Shown: positions 19,302 through 29,308, numbered from the stretch's first letter. The stretch: 64,000 nt of DNA from Paraburkholderia susongensis (GCF_900177725.1 NZ_FXAT01000001.1:930001-994000); one strand, 5' to 3'. Notes: a model not told the origin generated them from the letters alone. A program made the numbers and translations.

Positions 19302-20381
19302 TTAGCGGGCGCGCGGATACGAGCCGAGTATCTTCAGGAACGCGGCCTTCTCGCCGAGTTCGGCGAGTGCGGCGGCCACGGCCGGGTCGTCGCGATGTCC
19401 CTCGACGTCGATGTAGAAGTAATACTCCCATGTGCCGATACGCGCCGGACGCGATTCGAAACGCGTCATCGACACACCGTGGCGCGCGAGCGGCTCGAGC
19501 AGCTTGAACACCGCGCCCGGCTCGTTCATGACCGAGACGATCAGCGAGGTCTGGTCGCGGCCGCTCGGGCCGGTCGGCTGCTTGCCGATCATCACGAAGC
19601 GCGTGCGGTTGTGCGGGTCGTCGTGGATCAGCGCATTGGTGACCTGCAAGCCGTAGTGGATCGCGGCGCGATCGCCGGCAATGGCCGCTACGGTCGGATC
19701 TTCGGCGGCCATGCGCGCAGCTTCGGCGTTACTCGCCACCGCCTGACGCTTCAGATGCGGCGCGTTCGTCGACAGCCAGCGCTGGCACTGCGCGAGCGCC
19801 TGCGCATGCGCGCACACGCGCGTGACGCCAGCGAGACCATTCAACGTCAGCAGATTGTGGTGGATCGGCAAGGCCAGTTCGCCGCCGATGATGAGCTGCG
19901 TTTGCAGCAGGAGATCGAGCGTGCGCGAGACCGCGCCTTCGGTCGAATTCTCGACCGGCACGACGCCGTAGTCGGCGGCGCCCGCCTCGACCGAGCGGAA
20001 CACTTCGTCGATCGACGGACACGGCAGCCCTTCGATCGACTGACCGAAGTACTCGTGCATCGCCTGTTCGCTATAGGTGCCGACCGGCCCGAGGTAGGCG
20101 GCCTTGAGCGTCTTTTCGAGCGCGCGGCTCGCCGCCATGATCTCGCGCCAGATCGCGCCGATGTGTTCGTCCTTGAGCGGCCCAGCGCTCATCTCCTGCA
20201 GACGCGCGATCACCTGCAATTCGCGCTCGGGGCGGAACACCGGCGCATTGAAATGCTTCTTGACCTCGCCCACTTCGAGCGCCACCGCCGCGCGCTGGTT
20301 GAGGAGCGCGATCAGTTGCGCGTCGAGCGCGTCGATGCGATCGCGCAGAGGTTTGAGTCGTGTATTGAGTTCGTCGTCCAT
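19302..20381 (-). CDS. pheA: Bifunctional chorismate mutase / prephenate dehydratase
   Basis: Two phenylalanine-pathway activities plus feedback control in one 359-residue protein. Residues 1-90 are an AroQ chorismate mutase (LKPLRDRIDALDAQLIALLNQR). About 92-270 is the dehydratase, with YLGPVGTYSEQA and VPVENSTEGAVSRTLDLL. The C-terminal ACT domain has the Phe-binding ESRPARIGTWEYYFYID. It lies between serC and hisC in the same direction. Confidence 0.96.
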   Translation of the reverse strand: MDDELNTRLKPLRDRIDALDAQLIALLNQRAAVALEVGEVKKHFNAPVFRPERELQVIARLQEMSAGPLKDEHIGAIWREIMAASRALEKTLKAAYLGPVGTYSEQAMHEYFGQSIEGLPCPSIDEVFRSVEAGAADYGVVPVENSTEGAVSRTLDLLLQTQLIIGGELALPIHHNLLTLNGLAGVTRVCAHAQALAQCQRWLSTNAPHLKRQAVASNAEAARMAAEDPTVAAIAGDRAAIHYGLQVTNALIHDDPHNRTRFVMIGKQPTGPSGRDQTSLIVSVMNEPGAVFKLLEPLARHGVSMTRFESRPARIGTWEYYFYIDVEGHRDDPAVAAALAELGEKAAFLKILGSYPRAR

Positions 20382-20443
20382 GCGTGAAAACGGTTCTGCC
20401 GGGTAACTGCTGGAAAAGATGCGCGCGCGCCGGTGAATACGGC

Positions 20444-21526
20444 TCAGGCGCTGCGCCGCTCGAATTCCTTCATGTATTCGACAAGCGCTTTGACGCCTTC
20501 GAGCGGGACGGCGTTATAGATCGACGCCCGCATGCCGCCGACGGACTTGTGGCCCTTTAGCTGCACCAATCCCCGCGCTTTCGCGCCGGCCAGGAAATCT
20601 TCGTTGCGCGACTCGTCGGCGAGGAAGAACGGTACGTTCATTCGCGAGCGCGAGCCACGCTCGACCTTGTTCAGATAGAAGCTGCTCGAGTCGATCGCGT
20701 CGTACAGCAGTTTCGACTTTTCGAGATTGCGCGCTTCCATGGCGACGAGGCCGCCCTGCTTCTTCAACCACTTGAACACGAGCCCGGCGATGTAGATCGC
20801 GTAGGTAGGCGGCGTGTTGTACATCGAATTGTTCTCGGCGACGGTCTTCCATTCGAACGCCGACGGGCAGATCGACATGGCGCGATCGAGCATGTCTTCA
20901 CGCACGATCACGACGGTCACACCCGCCATGCCGATGTTCTTCTGCGCGCCGCCGAACAGCACGCCGTATTTGGCGATGTCCATCGGGCGCGACAGAATGT
21001 GCGACGACGCATCCGCGACGAGCGGGATGTCGCCGAGATCGGGAATCTCGAAGGTTTCGACGCCGTGAATGGTCTCGTTCGTGCACAGATGCACGTAGGC
21101 CGGGTCGTCCGACAGTTGCCATTCCGAGCGCGCCGGCGCGCGCGTAAAACCATTCGCGCTCTGGCCGGTCGCGGCCAGATGCACGGTGCCGTATTTCTGC
21201 GCTTCCTTGAACGACTTCTGCGACCACGAACCGGTAATGACGAAGTCCGCACGCGGTTTCGCGCCCAGCAGGTTCATCGGCACGATTGCGTTTTCGCCGA
21301 GCCCGCCGCCTTGCAGGAACAGGATGCGGTGGCTTGCCGGCACCTGAAGCAGTTCACGCAGATCGGTGAGCGCTTCCTCATGGATCGACATGAATTCCTT
21401 GCCGCGGTGGCTCATTTCCATCACGCTCATGCCGCTGCCGTGCCAGTTGAGCATCTCGTCGGCTGCCTGGCGCAGCACTTCTTCGGGCATGGCCGCCGGA
21501 CCGGCGGAGAAATTAAAGACGCGCAT
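20444..21526 (-). CDS. serC: Phosphoserine aminotransferase
   Basis: PLP enzyme of serine and pyridoxal-phosphate synthesis, 360 residues, starting [18 protein letters not shown]. The PLP lysine is Lys196 in [12 protein letters not shown]. It is the first gene of the serC-pheA-hisC-tyrA-aroA-cmk-rpsA-ihfB superoperon; a terminator-like hairpin at 21612 separates it from the DUF2059 gene upstream. AGGA lies eight bases before the ATG. Confidence 0.97.
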   Translation of the reverse strand: MRVFNFSAGPAAMPEEVLRQAADEMLNWHGSGMSVMEMSHRGKEFMSIHEEALTDLRELLQVPASHRILFLQGGGLGENAIVPMNLLGAKPRADFVITGSWSQKSFKEAQKYGTVHLAATGQSANGFTRAPARSEWQLSDDPAYVHLCTNETIHGVETFEIPDLGDIPLVADASSHILSRPMDIAKYGVLFGGAQKNIGMAGVTVVIVREDMLDRAMSICPSAFEWKTVAENNSMYNTPPTYAIYIAGLVFKWLKKQGGLVAMEARNLEKSKLLYDAIDSSSFYLNKVERGSRSRMNVPFFLADESRNEDFLAGAKARGLVQLKGHKSVGGMRASIYNAVPLEGVKALVEYMKEFERRSA

Positions 21527-21611
21527 GTGGAGTCCTGGAAGCGGGCGCGAAAAACACGGATCGCGCGGAAATCGGCAAAAAGATCGGCGAAATTGCTCGC
21601 CGAAAATAGAA

Positions 21612-21645
21612 AATGGCCGTCTGCGCGTGTGCGCAAACGGCCATT
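21612..21645 (-). terminator. Intrinsic terminator downstream of the DUF2059 gene
   Basis: AATGGCCGT pairs with ACGGCCATT around an inner GCGC/GCGC stem. On the minus strand it is followed by TTTTC and a second T-rich stretch. It separates the DUF2059 gene from serC. Confidence 0.75.
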
Positions 21646-21762
21646 ATCGCATTGTCGCCGCTAACCCGCCACGCCGTATGGCCCAGCGGGTGCGCCTTGC
21701 GGGCACTTGCCCGGCGGACGCGGCGGCAGGCTGCCCAATAGAGGCAGCCTTGCGAGCGGAAT

Positions 21763-22377
21763 TTACTTGGCAGCCGGCTTGACCGATGCGACTTCCTTGT
21801 CGGCCTGGTCACGCGTTGCCTTGATCGATTCCGGCATGTACTTCTGCATCAGGCTGTTCACGACGTCGCGGCCAACCTGGTCTTGCACCTGGATGAATTT
21901 GCGGCCGGTCGGGCTCTTGTAGAACGTGGTCAGATCCTTGATTTCCGACGTGCTGTAGTACTTCGCGTAAGCGTCGTACTGAGCCTGCATCGCATCCTGA
22001 CGGAAAGAGTCCGTTGCGAAGACCTGGCCCGCGCTGTCAACCAGCTTCGGCACCGTGTTCTTCTGCAGCGTCGGCACGGCAGCCTGCTTCTGCTTGTCCG
22101 TCATCGTCTTGTTTTCGCTCAGCGCGTCCGACAGGATTGCCGGCACGAGCTGCTTGGCTTGCATCTGTGCGCTGTTGCCGATTGCGCCGACCAGCTTCTG
22201 CGCGTCGATGGCGTCGAGCAGGTCTTTGATAGCAGCCTGCTTGGCCGGATCAACCGGTGCTGCGGCAGCAGCCGGAGCCGCTGCGGCCGGTGCCTGGTTC
22301 TGCAGCGCTTGAGCCATAGCGAAGGTCGGCACGACGGCAGCCAGCAACATCAGTTGTTTGAATCGTTTTTGCATCAT
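21763..22377 (-). CDS. DUF2059 exported protein
   Basis: A 204-residue protein with signal peptide MQKRFKQLMLLAAVVPTFAMAQA, then an Ala/Pro linker, then a DUF2059 domain (about residues 100-170) with KYYSTSEIKDLTTFYKSPTGRKF, typical of this periplasmic family of unknown function. A gene of this family between gyrA and serC is common in Burkholderiaceae. Two ATG codons in tandem (22377, 22374) follow GGGAG. No catalytic residues can be named. Confidence 0.88.
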   Translation of the reverse strand: MMQKRFKQLMLLAAVVPTFAMAQALQNQAPAAAAPAAAAAPVDPAKQAAIKDLLDAIDAQKLVGAIGNSAQMQAKQLVPAILSDALSENKTMTDKQKQAAVPTLQKNTVPKLVDSAGQVFATDSFRQDAMQAQYDAYAKYYSTSEIKDLTTFYKSPTGRKFIQVQDQVGRDVVNSLMQKYMPESIKATRDQADKEVASVKPAAK

Positions 22378-22422
22378 TACTCCCTAAGAGAAATTAACTT
22401 GAATCGCGCGCCGCGCGGGGAG

Positions 22423-22441
22423 GCGTATCGGCCCGATACGC
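22423..22441. other. Perfect 9-bp inverted repeat between gyrA and the DUF2059 gene
   Basis: GCGTATCGG and CCGATACGC are separated by a single base. It could be an operator or an RNA hairpin; there is no T-run. Confidence 0.4.
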
Positions 22442-22497
22442 AATGATTCCCGGCGCAGCTTTCAACTTGTTACTGAGACTGCAAGCCGCCACGCGGA

Positions 22498-25128
22498 TCA
22501 GGCCGCATCGCCGCCTTCCCCGTCGTTGTCACTTTCGGCGGGATTGTCGGAATCGCTTTCCGCCTCGCCCTCAGCCTCAGCCACCTGTTGCAGACCGGAC
22601 AGCTTGGTCCCTTCGTCAAGGCTGATGAGTGTAACACCTTGGGTCGCACGTCCCATTTCTCGAATTTCCGACACGCGCGTACGGATCAGCACGCCCGTCG
22701 TGGTGATCAGCATGATCTGCGCCTCCTGATCCACGAGCGTGGCGGCGACTACCTTGCCGTTACGCTCCGAGGTCTGGATCGCGATCATGCCCTTCGTGCC
22801 GCGGCCGTGACGCGTGTACTCGGTGATCGGCGTGCGTTTGCCGAAGCCGTTTTCAGTGGCGGTAAGCACCGACTCCTGCTCGTCGCCGGCCACCAGCAAC
22901 GCGATCACGTTCTGCCCGTCTTCGAGCTGCATGCCGCGCACGCCGCGCGCCTCGCGGCCCATCGGACGCACGTCGTTCTCGTCGAAACGCACTGCCTTGC
23001 CCGAATCCGAGAACAGCATCACGTCGTGCTGGCCGTCCGTGATCGCGGCACCAATCAGGTAATCGCCCTCATCGAGACCGACCGCAATAATACCCTTGCG
23101 CAGCGGACGGCTGAATGCTTCGAGCGGCGTCTTTTTTACCGTTCCTAACGCAGTCGCCATGAACACGAACTTGTCGGCCGAGAATTCCTTGACCGGCAGC
23201 ACGACCGTGATCTTTTCGCCTTCCTGCAACGGGAACATATTGACGATCGGGCGGCCGCGGGAATTCCGCGAGCCCTGCGGCACTTCGTAGACCTTGACCC
23301 AGTACACGCGGCCACGGTTCGAGAAGCACAGGATGTGGTCGTGCGTATTCGCGATGAAGAGCGTGTCGATCCAGTCGTCTTCCTTCATGGAAGTCGCCTG
23401 TTTGCCGCGACCGCCGCGCTTCTGGGCCCGATATTCGGACAACGGCTGCGATTTCACGTAACCCGCGTGCGACATGGTCACGACCATTTCCTGCGGCGTG
23501 ATCAGGTCTTCGGTGTTCAGCTCGGTTGCGTTCAGCTCGATCTTCGAGCGGCGCGCATCGCCGAATTCGGCCTTGATCGACGTGAGTTCGTCGACGATGA
23601 TCGCAGAAATGCGCTCCGGGCGAGCGAGGATGTCGAGCAGGTCGGCGATCTGCGCCATCACGTCGCGGTATTCGCCGATGATCTTGTCCTGCTCGAGACC
23701 CGTGAGGCGCTGCAGACGCATCTGCAGGATTTCCTGCGCCTGGGTGTCGGACAGACGGTAGAGGCCGTCGGCCTGCATGCCGAACGACGGGTTCAGACCC
23801 TCCGGACGGTAGGCTTCGCGGCCGCCGGCCGTCGCGTTCTCCGTCTCGGCGCGCGACAGCATTTCGCGCACGAGCGATGAATCCCACGCGCGCGCCATCA
23901 ATTCCTGCTTGGCGATAGGCGGCGTCGGCGCGGCCTTGATGAGCGCGATGAATTCGTCGATGTTCGCGAGCGCAACCGCGAGGCCTTCGAGCACGTGACC
24001 ACGTTCGCGCGCCTTGCGCAGTTCGTAGACCGTGCGCCGCGTCAACACTTCCCGGCGATGCGACAGGAAGCACGACAGCATTTCCTTCAGATTCAGGAGC
24101 TTCGGCTGGCCGTCGACGAGCGCGACCATGTTCATGCCGAAGGTGTCCTGAAGCTGGGTCGCCTTGTACAGGTTGTTCAGCACGACCTCGGGCACTTCGC
24201 CGCGCTTCAGCTCGATCACGACGCGCATGCCGCTCTTGTCGGACTCGTCGCGGATGTCGGAAATGCCTTCGAGCTTCTTCTCGTTGACGAGCTCGGCGAT
24301 GCGCTCGAGCAGCGAGCGCTTGTTCACCTGGTACGGCAGCTCGTCGACGATGATCGCCATGCGCTGGCCGCGGTCGATTTCCTCGAAGTGCGTGAGCGCG
24401 CGCATCACGACGCGGCCCCGCCCCGTGCGATAGCCGTCGCGCACGCCGGCCACGCCGTAGATGATGCCGGCGGTCGGGAAGTCGGGCGCGGGAATGATCT
24501 CGATCAGCTCGTCGATCGTCGCCTCGGGGTTCTTCAGCAGATGCTGACAGGCGTCGACGACCTCGTTGAGGTTGTGCGGCGGAATGTTGGTCGCCATGCC
24601 GACCGCGATGCCGGACGAGCCATTGATCAGCAGATTGGGAATGCGCGCGGGCAGGATGGCCGGTTCGTTTTCGCTGCCGTCGTAGTTCGGCACGAAGTCG
24701 ACGGTTTCCTTGTCGATGTCGGCAAGCAGCTCGTGGCCGATCTTCGCCATGCGGATTTCGGTGTAACGCATCGCCGCGGCGTTGTCGCCGTCGACCGAAC
24801 CGAAGTTGCCCTGGCCGTCCACGAGCATGTAGCGCAGCGAAAAGTCCTGCGCCATGCGAACGATGGTGTCGTAGACAGCCGTGTCGCCGTGCGGGTGGTA
24901 TTTACCGATGACGTCGCCGACGATACGCGCCGACTTCTTGTACGCGCGGTTCCAGTCGTTGTTCAACTCGTGCATCGCGTACAGCACGCGCCGGTGCACC
25001 GGCTTCAGGCCATCGCGGACATCGGGAAGCGCTCGCCCTACGATCACGCTCATCGCGTAATCGAGATACGAACGGCGCATTTCCTCCTCTAGGGAGATTG
25101 GCAGAGTCTCTTTGGCGAATTGATCCAT
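22498..25128 (-). CDS. gyrA: DNA gyrase subunit A
   Basis: Type II topoisomerase A subunit, 876 residues. The catalytic Tyr122 is in [11 protein letters not shown]. The quinolone-resistance region reads [16 protein letters not shown] with Thr83 and Asp87, the usual wild-type state in Burkholderia. The C-terminal beta-pinwheel carries the GyrA-box QKRGGRGK near residue 570. The tail after about 850 is acidic and Glu/Asp/Ser-rich. It is transcribed away from the ompA-like gene. A TAGAAT -10 candidate lies at 25207-25212 on the minus strand. Confidence 0.98.
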   Translation of the reverse strand: MDQFAKETLPISLEEEMRRSYLDYAMSVIVGRALPDVRDGLKPVHRRVLYAMHELNNDWNRAYKKSARIVGDVIGKYHPHGDTAVYDTIVRMAQDFSLRYMLVDGQGNFGSVDGDNAAAMRYTEIRMAKIGHELLADIDKETVDFVPNYDGSENEPAILPARIPNLLINGSSGIAVGMATNIPPHNLNEVVDACQHLLKNPEATIDELIEIIPAPDFPTAGIIYGVAGVRDGYRTGRGRVVMRALTHFEEIDRGQRMAIIVDELPYQVNKRSLLERIAELVNEKKLEGISDIRDESDKSGMRVVIELKRGEVPEVVLNNLYKATQLQDTFGMNMVALVDGQPKLLNLKEMLSCFLSHRREVLTRRTVYELRKARERGHVLEGLAVALANIDEFIALIKAAPTPPIAKQELMARAWDSSLVREMLSRAETENATAGGREAYRPEGLNPSFGMQADGLYRLSDTQAQEILQMRLQRLTGLEQDKIIGEYRDVMAQIADLLDILARPERISAIIVDELTSIKAEFGDARRSKIELNATELNTEDLITPQEMVVTMSHAGYVKSQPLSEYRAQKRGGRGKQATSMKEDDWIDTLFIANTHDHILCFSNRGRVYWVKVYEVPQGSRNSRGRPIVNMFPLQEGEKITVVLPVKEFSADKFVFMATALGTVKKTPLEAFSRPLRKGIIAVGLDEGDYLIGAAITDGQHDVMLFSDSGKAVRFDENDVRPMGREARGVRGMQLEDGQNVIALLVAGDEQESVLTATENGFGKRTPITEYTRHGRGTKGMIAIQTSERNGKVVAATLVDQEAQIMLITTTGVLIRTRVSEIREMGRATQGVTLISLDEGTKLSGLQQVAEAEGEAESDSDNPAESDNDGEGGDAA

Positions 25129-25605
25129 TATCCGTATCTTTTACGTGCGAAGGCGGCGAGTTCGCCGCACCTTCGCGTAAGCATTGCAGGCGCAACGCAT
25201 CACGCGATTCTAACATGCCGCGCATTCGCCCCCGGCGATGGTACGTATACATATTAGAGGGGCAGCCGAAAATGCCGCCCCGGCATTCCACTTTTCGCAA
25301 CGATCGGGCTCGATTCGTGCGTGCGGCAATTTGCCCGCTGAGCCAGAGCTGGCGCACTCCTGCGGCGAATGCATTTGTTGCGCATGCACCACAATTGGAA
25401 GGGGATTTGATGGGGGGCAGATTTTTTTTTCGTCGGAAGGGAACGATATGGCAAAATGCCAACGCACAAAGAGTCAGACGCTGCTCGAAGTCTACACAAA
25501 CGGTTTTTGTTCCGCACCAATGTTATACTTCGAGCAATGTATGACTTGTCTTCGTCAACAGGCTCGCAGTAAACCTGCGGTAATCTCAATTTCGAGAGGA
25601 GAAAT
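25129..25605. other. Divergent gyrA / OmpA-family gene intergenic region
   Basis: A 477-bp gap with no supportable gene. It has lower GC than its surroundings and an uninterrupted run of T residues near 25424. On the minus strand a TAGAAT -10 box for gyrA is at 25207-25212; on the plus strand TATACT at 25524-25529 suits the OmpA-family gene. Confidence 0.5.
25524..25529 (+). promoter_or_regulatory. Candidate -10 box of the OmpA-family gene
   Basis: TATACT, about 77 bases before the start codon at 25606. The -35 region is poor, so confidence is low. Confidence 0.35.
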
Positions 25606-26250
25606 ATGAATAAACTTTCAAAGCTCGCGTTCATTGCAGCTACCGCAGTTATGGCTGCATCCGCCGCGGCGCAATCCGTGCCGGCGTCGCGACAAGCTGT
25701 CAACGACAACTGGGTGAATGGTACGGGCGAATACGTGTGGATGAACGGCACGAACGAGCTTTGCTGGCGCGATGCATTCTGGACGCCTGCAACGGCTAAC
25801 GCCAAGTGCGACGGCGCCCTGGTTGTCCAGGCTCCGACGCCGCCGGCTCCGGCTCCTGCGCCGGCCATCTCCAGCGAAAAGATTACGTACCAGGCTGACG
25901 CGCTGTTCGATTTCGACAAGGCAATCCTGAAGCCGGCTGGCAAGGAACGTCTGGGCGAACTGGCAGCGAAGATCGAGGGTATCAACCTCGAAGTCGTCGT
26001 GGCAACGGGTCACACCGACCGCATCGGCACGGACGCGTACAACGACCGTCTGTCGATGCGCCGCGCTCAAGCTGTGAAGGCATTCCTGGTCAGCAAGGGC
26101 ATCGAAGCCAACCGCATCTACACGGAAGGCAAGGGCAAACGCAACCCGGTCACGACTGGTTGCAACCAGCGGAATCGCAAGCAACTCATCGCCTGCCTCG
26201 CACCGGATCGTCGCGTGGAAGTCGAAGTTGTCGGCACGCCGAAGCAGTAA
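25606..26250 (+). CDS. OmpA family peptidoglycan-binding outer membrane protein
   Basis: Exported 214-residue protein. Signal peptide MNKLSKLAFIAATAVMAASAAAQ, a short N-terminal domain (MNGTNELCWRDAFWTP) that lacks a beta-barrel, a Pro/Ala hinge (PTPPAPAPAPA, about residues 77-87), and an OmpA C-terminal domain. The peptidoglycan-binding segment TGHTDRIGTDAYNDRLSMRRA has the conserved Asp and Arg. A Cys-containing insertion (VTTGCNQ...LIACLAPDRRVEVEV) is typical of the betaproteobacterial OmpA38-like group. AGGAG precedes the ATG. A terminator follows at 26273. Confidence 0.93.
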   Translation: MNKLSKLAFIAATAVMAASAAAQSVPASRQAVNDNWVNGTGEYVWMNGTNELCWRDAFWTPATANAKCDGALVVQAPTPPAPAPAPAISSEKITYQADALFDFDKAILKPAGKERLGELAAKIEGINLEVVVATGHTDRIGTDAYNDRLSMRRAQAVKAFLVSKGIEANRIYTEGKGKRNPVTTGCNQRNRKQLIACLAPDRRVEVEVVGTPKQ

Positions 26251-26272
26251 GCTGCAAATTACCGCAGTATCG

Positions 26273-26300
26273 AAAGCCCCGCTCAGGCGGGGCTTTTTTT
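26273..26300 (+). terminator. Intrinsic terminator of the OmpA-family gene
   Basis: AAAGCCCCGC, loop TCAG, GCGGGGCTTT, then a run of T residues. Confidence 0.9.
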
Positions 26301-26509
26301 ATGCGCGCTTATCCAACGGTCGCAGCGCCCGCACCGCTTTCCGGCACGACGCGCAACGCCTGCCGCGGTAAGCGGCGCAGGCGTCCGCTATCACATGCCT
26401 GCACGCGCGCCTTGGCAAGCCGCCCTTTTGCCGCCCTTTCTCTCGCCCTATATACTCGGGTTTTATCCTCGAGCGCTCGCTCACCGCTCTCATCGAGGCA
26501 GCTTTCGCC

Positions 26510-27208
26510 ATGACCAACGCCGACCCCCACGAACTACAGAAATTCAGCGACCTTGCGCATCGGTGGTGGGACCCGAATGCCGAATTCAAGCCGTTACACG
26601 AACTCAACCCCATTCGTCTGAGCTGGATCGACACACACGCGCATCTCGCGGGAAAGAAGGTATTGGATATCGGTTGCGGCGGCGGCATTCTGTCGGAATC
26701 GATGGCGGGTCTCGGCGCCCATGTGAAGGGCATCGATCTGTCGACGCAGGCTCTCGGCGTTGCCGATCTTCACAGCCTTGAAAGCGGTGTAACCGTCGAC
26801 TACGAAGAAATCGCCGCCGAGGCGCTCGCTGCCCGCGAACCGGCCAGCTACGACGTGATTACCTGCATGGAAATGCTCGAGCACGTGCCCGAGCCGGCTG
26901 CAATCGTCCAGGCATGCAAAGAGCTCGTGAAGCCGGGCGGCTGGGTATTCTTCTCCACGTTGAACCGCAATGTGAAGTCGTACCTCTTCGCGGTGATCGG
27001 CGCTGAATACATCGCGCGAATGCTTCCCAAAGGAACGCACGACTACGCGCGCTTTATCCGCCCGTCGGAACTGGCGGGCTTCGTGCGCGCCGCTGGCCTG
27101 CACACGAGCGATATCAAAGGCATTGTCTACAACCCGCTCAGCAAGCATTTCACGCTGTCGGCCGACACGAGTGTCAACTACATGCTCGCCTGCCGCCGCG
27201 ACGCCTGA
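26510..27208 (+). CDS. ubiG: Ubiquinone biosynthesis O-methyltransferase
   Basis: SAM-dependent methyltransferase for both O-methylation steps of ubiquinone synthesis, 232 residues. It starts [22 protein letters not shown] and has SAM motif [17 protein letters not shown] and motif II around [14 protein letters not shown]. Linkage of ubiG to gyrA and to a downstream HAD phosphatase is conserved in many beta- and gammaproteobacteria. Confidence 0.96.
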   Translation: MTNADPHELQKFSDLAHRWWDPNAEFKPLHELNPIRLSWIDTHAHLAGKKVLDIGCGGGILSESMAGLGAHVKGIDLSTQALGVADLHSLESGVTVDYEEIAAEALAAREPASYDVITCMEMLEHVPEPAAIVQACKELVKPGGWVFFSTLNRNVKSYLFAVIGAEYIARMLPKGTHDYARFIRPSELAGFVRAAGLHTSDIKGIVYNPLSKHFTLSADTSVNYMLACRRDA

Positions 27209-27264
27209 GCCACCCCGCCCGAACCTGTCCGAATTTGCCTTGACCCGCCGCCCCCGAGCGAACA

Positions 27265-27978
27265 ATGAGCGACCCGACTCCCCTGCCCCAACGCGAAGAT
27301 AACGACGACGTGCTCGGCCTCTGCCAAGCCGTGCTTTTCGACCTCGACGGCACGCTAGCCGACACGGCGCCCGATCTCGCGGCCGCCGTCAACAAGATGC
27401 GCCACGACCGCGGACTGGAGATGGTTCCGCTCGAACAGCTGCGCCCGCTCGCTTCCGCTGGGGCGCGCGGGCTGATCGGCGGCGCGTTCGGTATTGGCCC
27501 CGACAACCACGAATTCACGTCGATGCGCGAGGAGTTCCTCGCGAACTACGAAGCCGATTTGTGCATCGAGACCACGCTGTTCCCCGGCATCGCCGAACTG
27601 CTCGACGAACTCGACGCGCGCAGTGTGCGCTGGGGCATCGTGACGAACAAGGTCGCGCGGCTCACCGAGCCGCTGGTCGCGCAACTGGGTCTCGAGGAAC
27701 GGGCCGGCTGCGTGGTGAGCGGCGACACGACCCCGCATTCGAAGCCGCACCCCGCGCCTTTGCTGCATGCTGCACGCGAGCTGGACGTCGCGCCGGAGCG
27801 CGTCGTCTATGTCGGCGACGATCTGCGCGACGTGCAGGCAGGCTTCGCCGCCGGCATGAAAACCGTCGCGGCGGCGTACGGCTATTGCGGCAACGACATC
27901 CCGCCGACGCAGTGGCACGCGCAGCATGTCGTCCAATCGCCGGCTGAGTTGCAGAAGCTACTGCGTGAAATCGGCTGA
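27265..27978 (+). CDS. HAD phosphatase, Gph/MupP family
   Basis: Haloacid-dehalogenase phosphatase of 237 residues. The nucleophile motif VLFDLDGTLADTAPDLA has Asp26 and Asp28; motif II is WGIVTNK, and motif IV is VYVGDDLRDVQAG. It would usually be labelled phosphoglycolate phosphatase (Gph). In Pseudomonas, the HAD gene directly downstream of ubiG is MupP, the N-acetylmuramate 6-phosphate phosphatase of peptidoglycan recycling, and in Burkholderia the true gph is usually found next to trpE. Position therefore favours MupP, but the sequence alone does not decide. Confidence 0.85.
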   Translation: MSDPTPLPQREDNDDVLGLCQAVLFDLDGTLADTAPDLAAAVNKMRHDRGLEMVPLEQLRPLASAGARGLIGGAFGIGPDNHEFTSMREEFLANYEADLCIETTLFPGIAELLDELDARSVRWGIVTNKVARLTEPLVAQLGLEERAGCVVSGDTTPHSKPHPAPLLHAARELDVAPERVVYVGDDLRDVQAGFAAGMKTVAAAYGYCGNDIPPTQWHAQHVVQSPAELQKLLREIG

Positions 27979-28099
27979 TGCGCGCGGCGCATCCCCGCGC
28001 ATCACGCCCCGCATCAGCGCTACCTGACACACTTGCGCGGCGTGGGCGGCCCCGCTAACAGAAAGGAAGCGATAACGGGACGCGGCCGTCAATCTATTG

Positions 28100-28105
28100 T
28101 AAAAT
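28100..28105 (+). promoter_or_regulatory. Candidate -10 box of ssrA
   Basis: TAAAAT lies 36 bases before the mature 5' end of tmRNA. The -35 is weak. Processing by RNase P at 28141 would remove the leader. Confidence 0.3.
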
Positions 28106-28140
28106 CTGCGTTGGCTCATATGTTCTGAGCAACGAACCGC

Positions 28141-28510
28141 GGGGGCGACCTGGTTTCGACAGGGGTTGCGAAGCGGCTAGGGCATGTCGAGGACCCGTCA
28201 CCTCGTTAATCAATGGGAAAAACGTAACTGCAAACGACGATACGTTCGCACTGGCAGCCTAAGGGCCGCCGTCCTCTGCCTAGTTCACTGACGGGCTAGT
28301 GTCGCAAGACCGGTAGCAATACCGACAGAGGTCATATACGTCAGTTAAGCCTTGGCGGCGTCACGACGTCCGGGTCGAAAATTTAGTGAATCGCCGTAGC
28401 GCAGCGTGTTCGTCCGCGTCGCTGCGGTTAAATCAAAAGACAGAACTAAACATGTAGAACTAGTCGTAGAGGACTTCTGGACGCGGGTTCGATTCCCGCC
28501 GCCTCCACCA
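28141..28510 (+). ncRNA. ssrA: Transfer-messenger RNA (tmRNA)
   Basis: Rescues stalled ribosomes by trans-translation. The 5' end GGGGGCG pairs with CGCCTCC next to the 3' CCA, with one G-U pair, giving the tRNA-like acceptor stem. GGTTTCGAC near the 5' end and GGTTCGATTCC near the 3' end form the rest of the tRNA-like domain. The tag frame at 28230-28262 reads ANDDTFALAA followed by TAA, a Burkholderiaceae-type proteolysis tag. The length is 370 bases. A terminator follows at 28544. Confidence 0.98.
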
Positions 28511-28543
28511 AACACCTTCGGACGTTCATCAGGAACGCCCCTC

Positions 28544-28575
28544 AAACCCCGGCAGCAACCCTGCTGGGGTTTTTC
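28544..28575 (+). terminator. Intrinsic terminator of ssrA
   Basis: AAACCCC plus GGCAG pair with CTGCT plus GGGGTTT around loop CAACC (one G-U pair), followed by a T-run. Confidence 0.85.
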
Positions 28576-28731
28576 ATTTCAATGGCGTGAAAGCGTCCAG
28601 CCGCCCCTCGCTTCCTCGGCCCGCCCGCGGAATACTCCCCGCCCTCACCCGTTCATTCCATTGCACACGCAACAGCGGGCCGCGACTCCATCCGCCGAGT
28701 CTCCATTCGCTGCCTATACTCGAACCGAACC

Positions 28732-28779
28732 ATCTCAAACGCGATCTCAAGCACGATCTCAACCGCGCTGTCAAAACCG
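28732..28779. repeat. 12-bp tandem repeat in the leader of the COG4315-type gene
   Basis: Four units: ATCTCAAACGCG, ATCTCAAGCACG, ATCTCAACCGCG and CTGTCAAAACCG. The first three keep the core ATCTCAA. Confidence 0.75.
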
Positions 28780-28816
28780 CACCCTCCAACCCGTCGCCGA
28801 CACAGGAGCCCGCATC

Positions 28817-29185
28817 ATGCGCAAGTCGATCCTCTTCCTGGCCCCGCTTGCATTAATTGCGCTGCAACAGAGCGCCTTCGCCGATCCACCCAAAGTGAAC
28901 AGCGGCCGCTTCGTCAATGCTGACGGCATGACGCTCTACACGTTCGACAAAGACACCACGCCAGGCGTAAGCGCCTGCACGGGCGGCTGCATGAACTACT
29001 GGCCGCCGGCGACGGCGACCTCGACGGACAAGCCGTCCGGTGACTTGACGCTGGTCCCCAATGCGGACGGCAAACAGCAGTGGGCGTACAAAGGCCATCC
29101 GCTCTATCGTTATGCGGCCGACAAGCAGGCGGGGGATACGAAGGGAGACGGTTTCAAGGACATGTGGCACATCGCCAAACCTTGA
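28817..29185 (+). CDS. Secreted repeat protein of the COG4315 / Lipoprotein_15 family
   Basis: Small exported protein of 122 residues. Signal peptide MRKSILFLAPLALIALQQSAFA is followed by two PF03640-type units: GRFVNADGMTLYTFDKDTTPG with ACTGGCMNYWPP, and QQWAYKGHPLYRYAADKQAGDTKGDG. The function of the family is unknown; it is common in betaproteobacterial periplasms. AGGAG at 28803 supports the ATG at 28817. The much longer open frame from 28406 runs backwards through tmRNA and is not real. Confidence 0.88.
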   Translation: MRKSILFLAPLALIALQQSAFADPPKVNSGRFVNADGMTLYTFDKDTTPGVSACTGGCMNYWPPATATSTDKPSGDLTLVPNADGKQQWAYKGHPLYRYAADKQAGDTKGDGFKDMWHIAKP

Positions 29186-29223
29186 GCGGACACCTGCGGA
29201 AAACGTCGGCCGGTATAGACCAG

Positions 29224-29283
29224 CCGCAAAGGACCGCAAAGGACCGCAAAGCGCCGCAAGGGGTCGCAAGACCCCGCAAAGCA
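29224..29283. repeat. 10-bp tandem repeat downstream of the COG4315-type gene
   Basis: Six units in register: CCGCAAAGGA twice, then CCGCAAAGCG, CCGCAAGGGG, TCGCAAGACC and CCGCAAAGCA. The array ends at the base where the terminator hairpin begins. Confidence 0.88.
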
Positions 29284-29308
29284 CAACGCCGGCGTAAAGC
29301 CGGCGTTG
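29284..29308. terminator. Convergent intrinsic terminator
   Basis: CAACGCCGGC and GCCGGCGTTG form a perfect ten-pair stem with loop GTAAA between two convergent small genes. There is no long T-run. Confidence 0.65.

Larger units (their letters stand above)
28511..28816. other. Gap between ssrA and the COG4315-type gene
   Basis: About 306 bp without a gene. It holds the ssrA terminator (28544-28575) and a four-unit 12-bp tandem repeat (28732-28779) in the leader of the next gene. Nothing else could be identified. Confidence 0.5.

Noticed and set aside
24900..25100. Quinolone resistance mutation in gyrA
   Set aside because: Thr83 and Asp87 are the usual Burkholderia wild-type residues, so no resistance claim is warranted.
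28345..28816. Short frames over tmRNA on both strands, including the N-terminal extension of the COG4315-type protein
   Set aside because: They come from the ssrA sequence and its terminator. The signal peptide and AGGAG place the true start at 28817.
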